Positions 45,487 to 45,895 of a stretch of DNA of 45,895 bases are shown piece after piece. Location of the stretch: positions 1 to 45,895 of the IMG/VR virus record IMGVR_UViG_3300046675_000257; one strand, written 5' to 3'. Source of the DNA: a virus. Each line of letters opens with the position of its first letter. Within the stretch, counting starts at the first letter, position 1. The translations under genes were made by a program, and so were the position numbers. The notes under the pieces were generated by a model. That model saw only the letters and a list, made by a program, of their open reading frames with translations, ran no database searches and had not been told where the DNA came from.

Positions 45487-45895
45487 ATGCCGTACTTCAC
45501 GATCACCGATTTCGCGGCAGGCCTCGATCTCCGACGCTCGTCGCTGACGGCCCCGGCAGGCACGCTGCGGGTCTTGAAGAACGCGCACATCACGCCCGGC
45601 GGCGAGATCGAAAAGCGGATGGCGTTCGTGCCGTTCGCGTCGGTGCCGCCCGAGACCAAGGGCCTCGTCGAGTGCAACCAGAAACTCTACGTCTTCGGAC
45701 CTGGTGGCGTGGCTGGGCCGATTGCCGATCCCCCTGTCGTTGCTGGCGAGCCCGCTGGCACCAAGCACTACTATCCGCCGGTCATTCAGGAGCCCACCAA
45801 CCTGCCGTGGGGCAGCAACGTCAATCTGCATGAAGCGATTGGCCTCATGCCGCTCGAGACCAGCACGCTCTACGAGATCATCGATTACGACCTGT
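45487..45895 (+). CDS. Tail hub / tail tubular protein B-like, N-terminal part
   Basis: The start of the split tail hub gene (PYFTITDFAAGLDLRRSSLT, then PGGEIEKRMAFVPF), after GTACGC. Residues 1-89 are unique to this end. From 45754 on it repeats bases 1-142. The complete protein has 513 residues across the join. The opening TDFAAGLDLRRS, then LKNAHITPGGEIEKR pattern is typical of hub proteins that list a tail baseline before the propeller. Confidence 0.75.
   Translation, partial: MPYFTITDFAAGLDLRRSSLTAPAGTLRVLKNAHITPGGEIEKRMAFVPFASVPPETKGLVECNQKLYVFGPGGVAGPIADPPVVAGEPAGTKHYYPPVIQEPTNLPWGSNVNLHEAIGLMPLETSTLYEIIDYDL
45754..45895. repeat. Terminal overlap of a circular contig (right copy)
   Basis: It matches 1-142 except 45880 (A versus G at 127). 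The mismatch changes a Val codon to Ile, a conservative change, which suggests natural strain variation or a sequencing or assembly difference rather than a biological repeat. Confidence 0.93.

Overview
The window is an essentially complete, circularly permuted genome of a temperate, podovirus-like bacteriophage or excised prophage. Its first 142 bases recur as its last 142 bases with one substitution (127 G versus 45880 A), so the unique circle is 45,753 bp and one tail gene is split across the ends. The DNA is GC-rich. Gene order, the P4-type tyrosine integrase and the long block of tiny overlapping genes resemble phages and prophages of Alphaproteobacteria, most likely Hyphomicrobiales such as Bradyrhizobium relatives. 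That host guess is inference.

Layout. (1) 37.1-45.9 kb running into 0-10.8 kb, plus strand: large terminase, portal, small membrane protein, scaffold-like protein, major capsid protein, a terminator, head-tail adaptor, tail hub, two GNAT-fold proteins, three proteins starting MGGK, a T7 gp14-like internal virion protein, two very large putative ejection proteins, and a 910-residue virion protein with both an M15 peptidase and a GH24 lysozyme domain. (2) 10.9-14.8 kb, minus strand: replication module with a RepA-type helicase, a Toprim primase, a zinc/HTH protein, a VRR-NUC nuclease and a small HTH-like protein. (3) 15.2-19.4 kb, plus strand: YqaJ-type exonuclease plus ERF annealing protein, then a run of small genes ending in an excisionase-like HTH gene. 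(4) 19.4-23.2 kb: a candidate attP, the integrase with its terminator, and small regulators including a stand-alone DnaA domain IV-like protein. (5) 23.2-28.6 kb: a non-coding, inverted-repeat-rich stretch, two plus-strand genes, then fourteen minus-strand genes, mostly joined by 1-8 bp overlaps, under an XRE-type regulator and a double winged-helix-like protein. (6) 28.8-36.8 kb, plus strand: tail fibre cassette with a T7-gp17-like fibre, a collagen-like protein, an IPT-like protein and two further fibres, ending in a 710-residue protein that carries an HhH-GPD DNA glycosylase-like signature.

How it works together. The virion module builds a short-tailed particle. Its internal proteins and peptidoglycan-cutting protein probably form the ejection conduit. 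The helicase/primase pair and the YqaJ/ERF pair give the phage its own replication initiation and recombination. Integrase, excisionase-like protein and several HTH proteins support lysogeny. A shared AAGAT/ATCTT half-site recurs in three regulatory gaps (14.86, 19.53 and 28.68 kb) and may mark one repressor's operators. I could not recognise a small terminase, a holin/spanin set, an RNA polymerase, a DNA polymerase or any tRNA gene.
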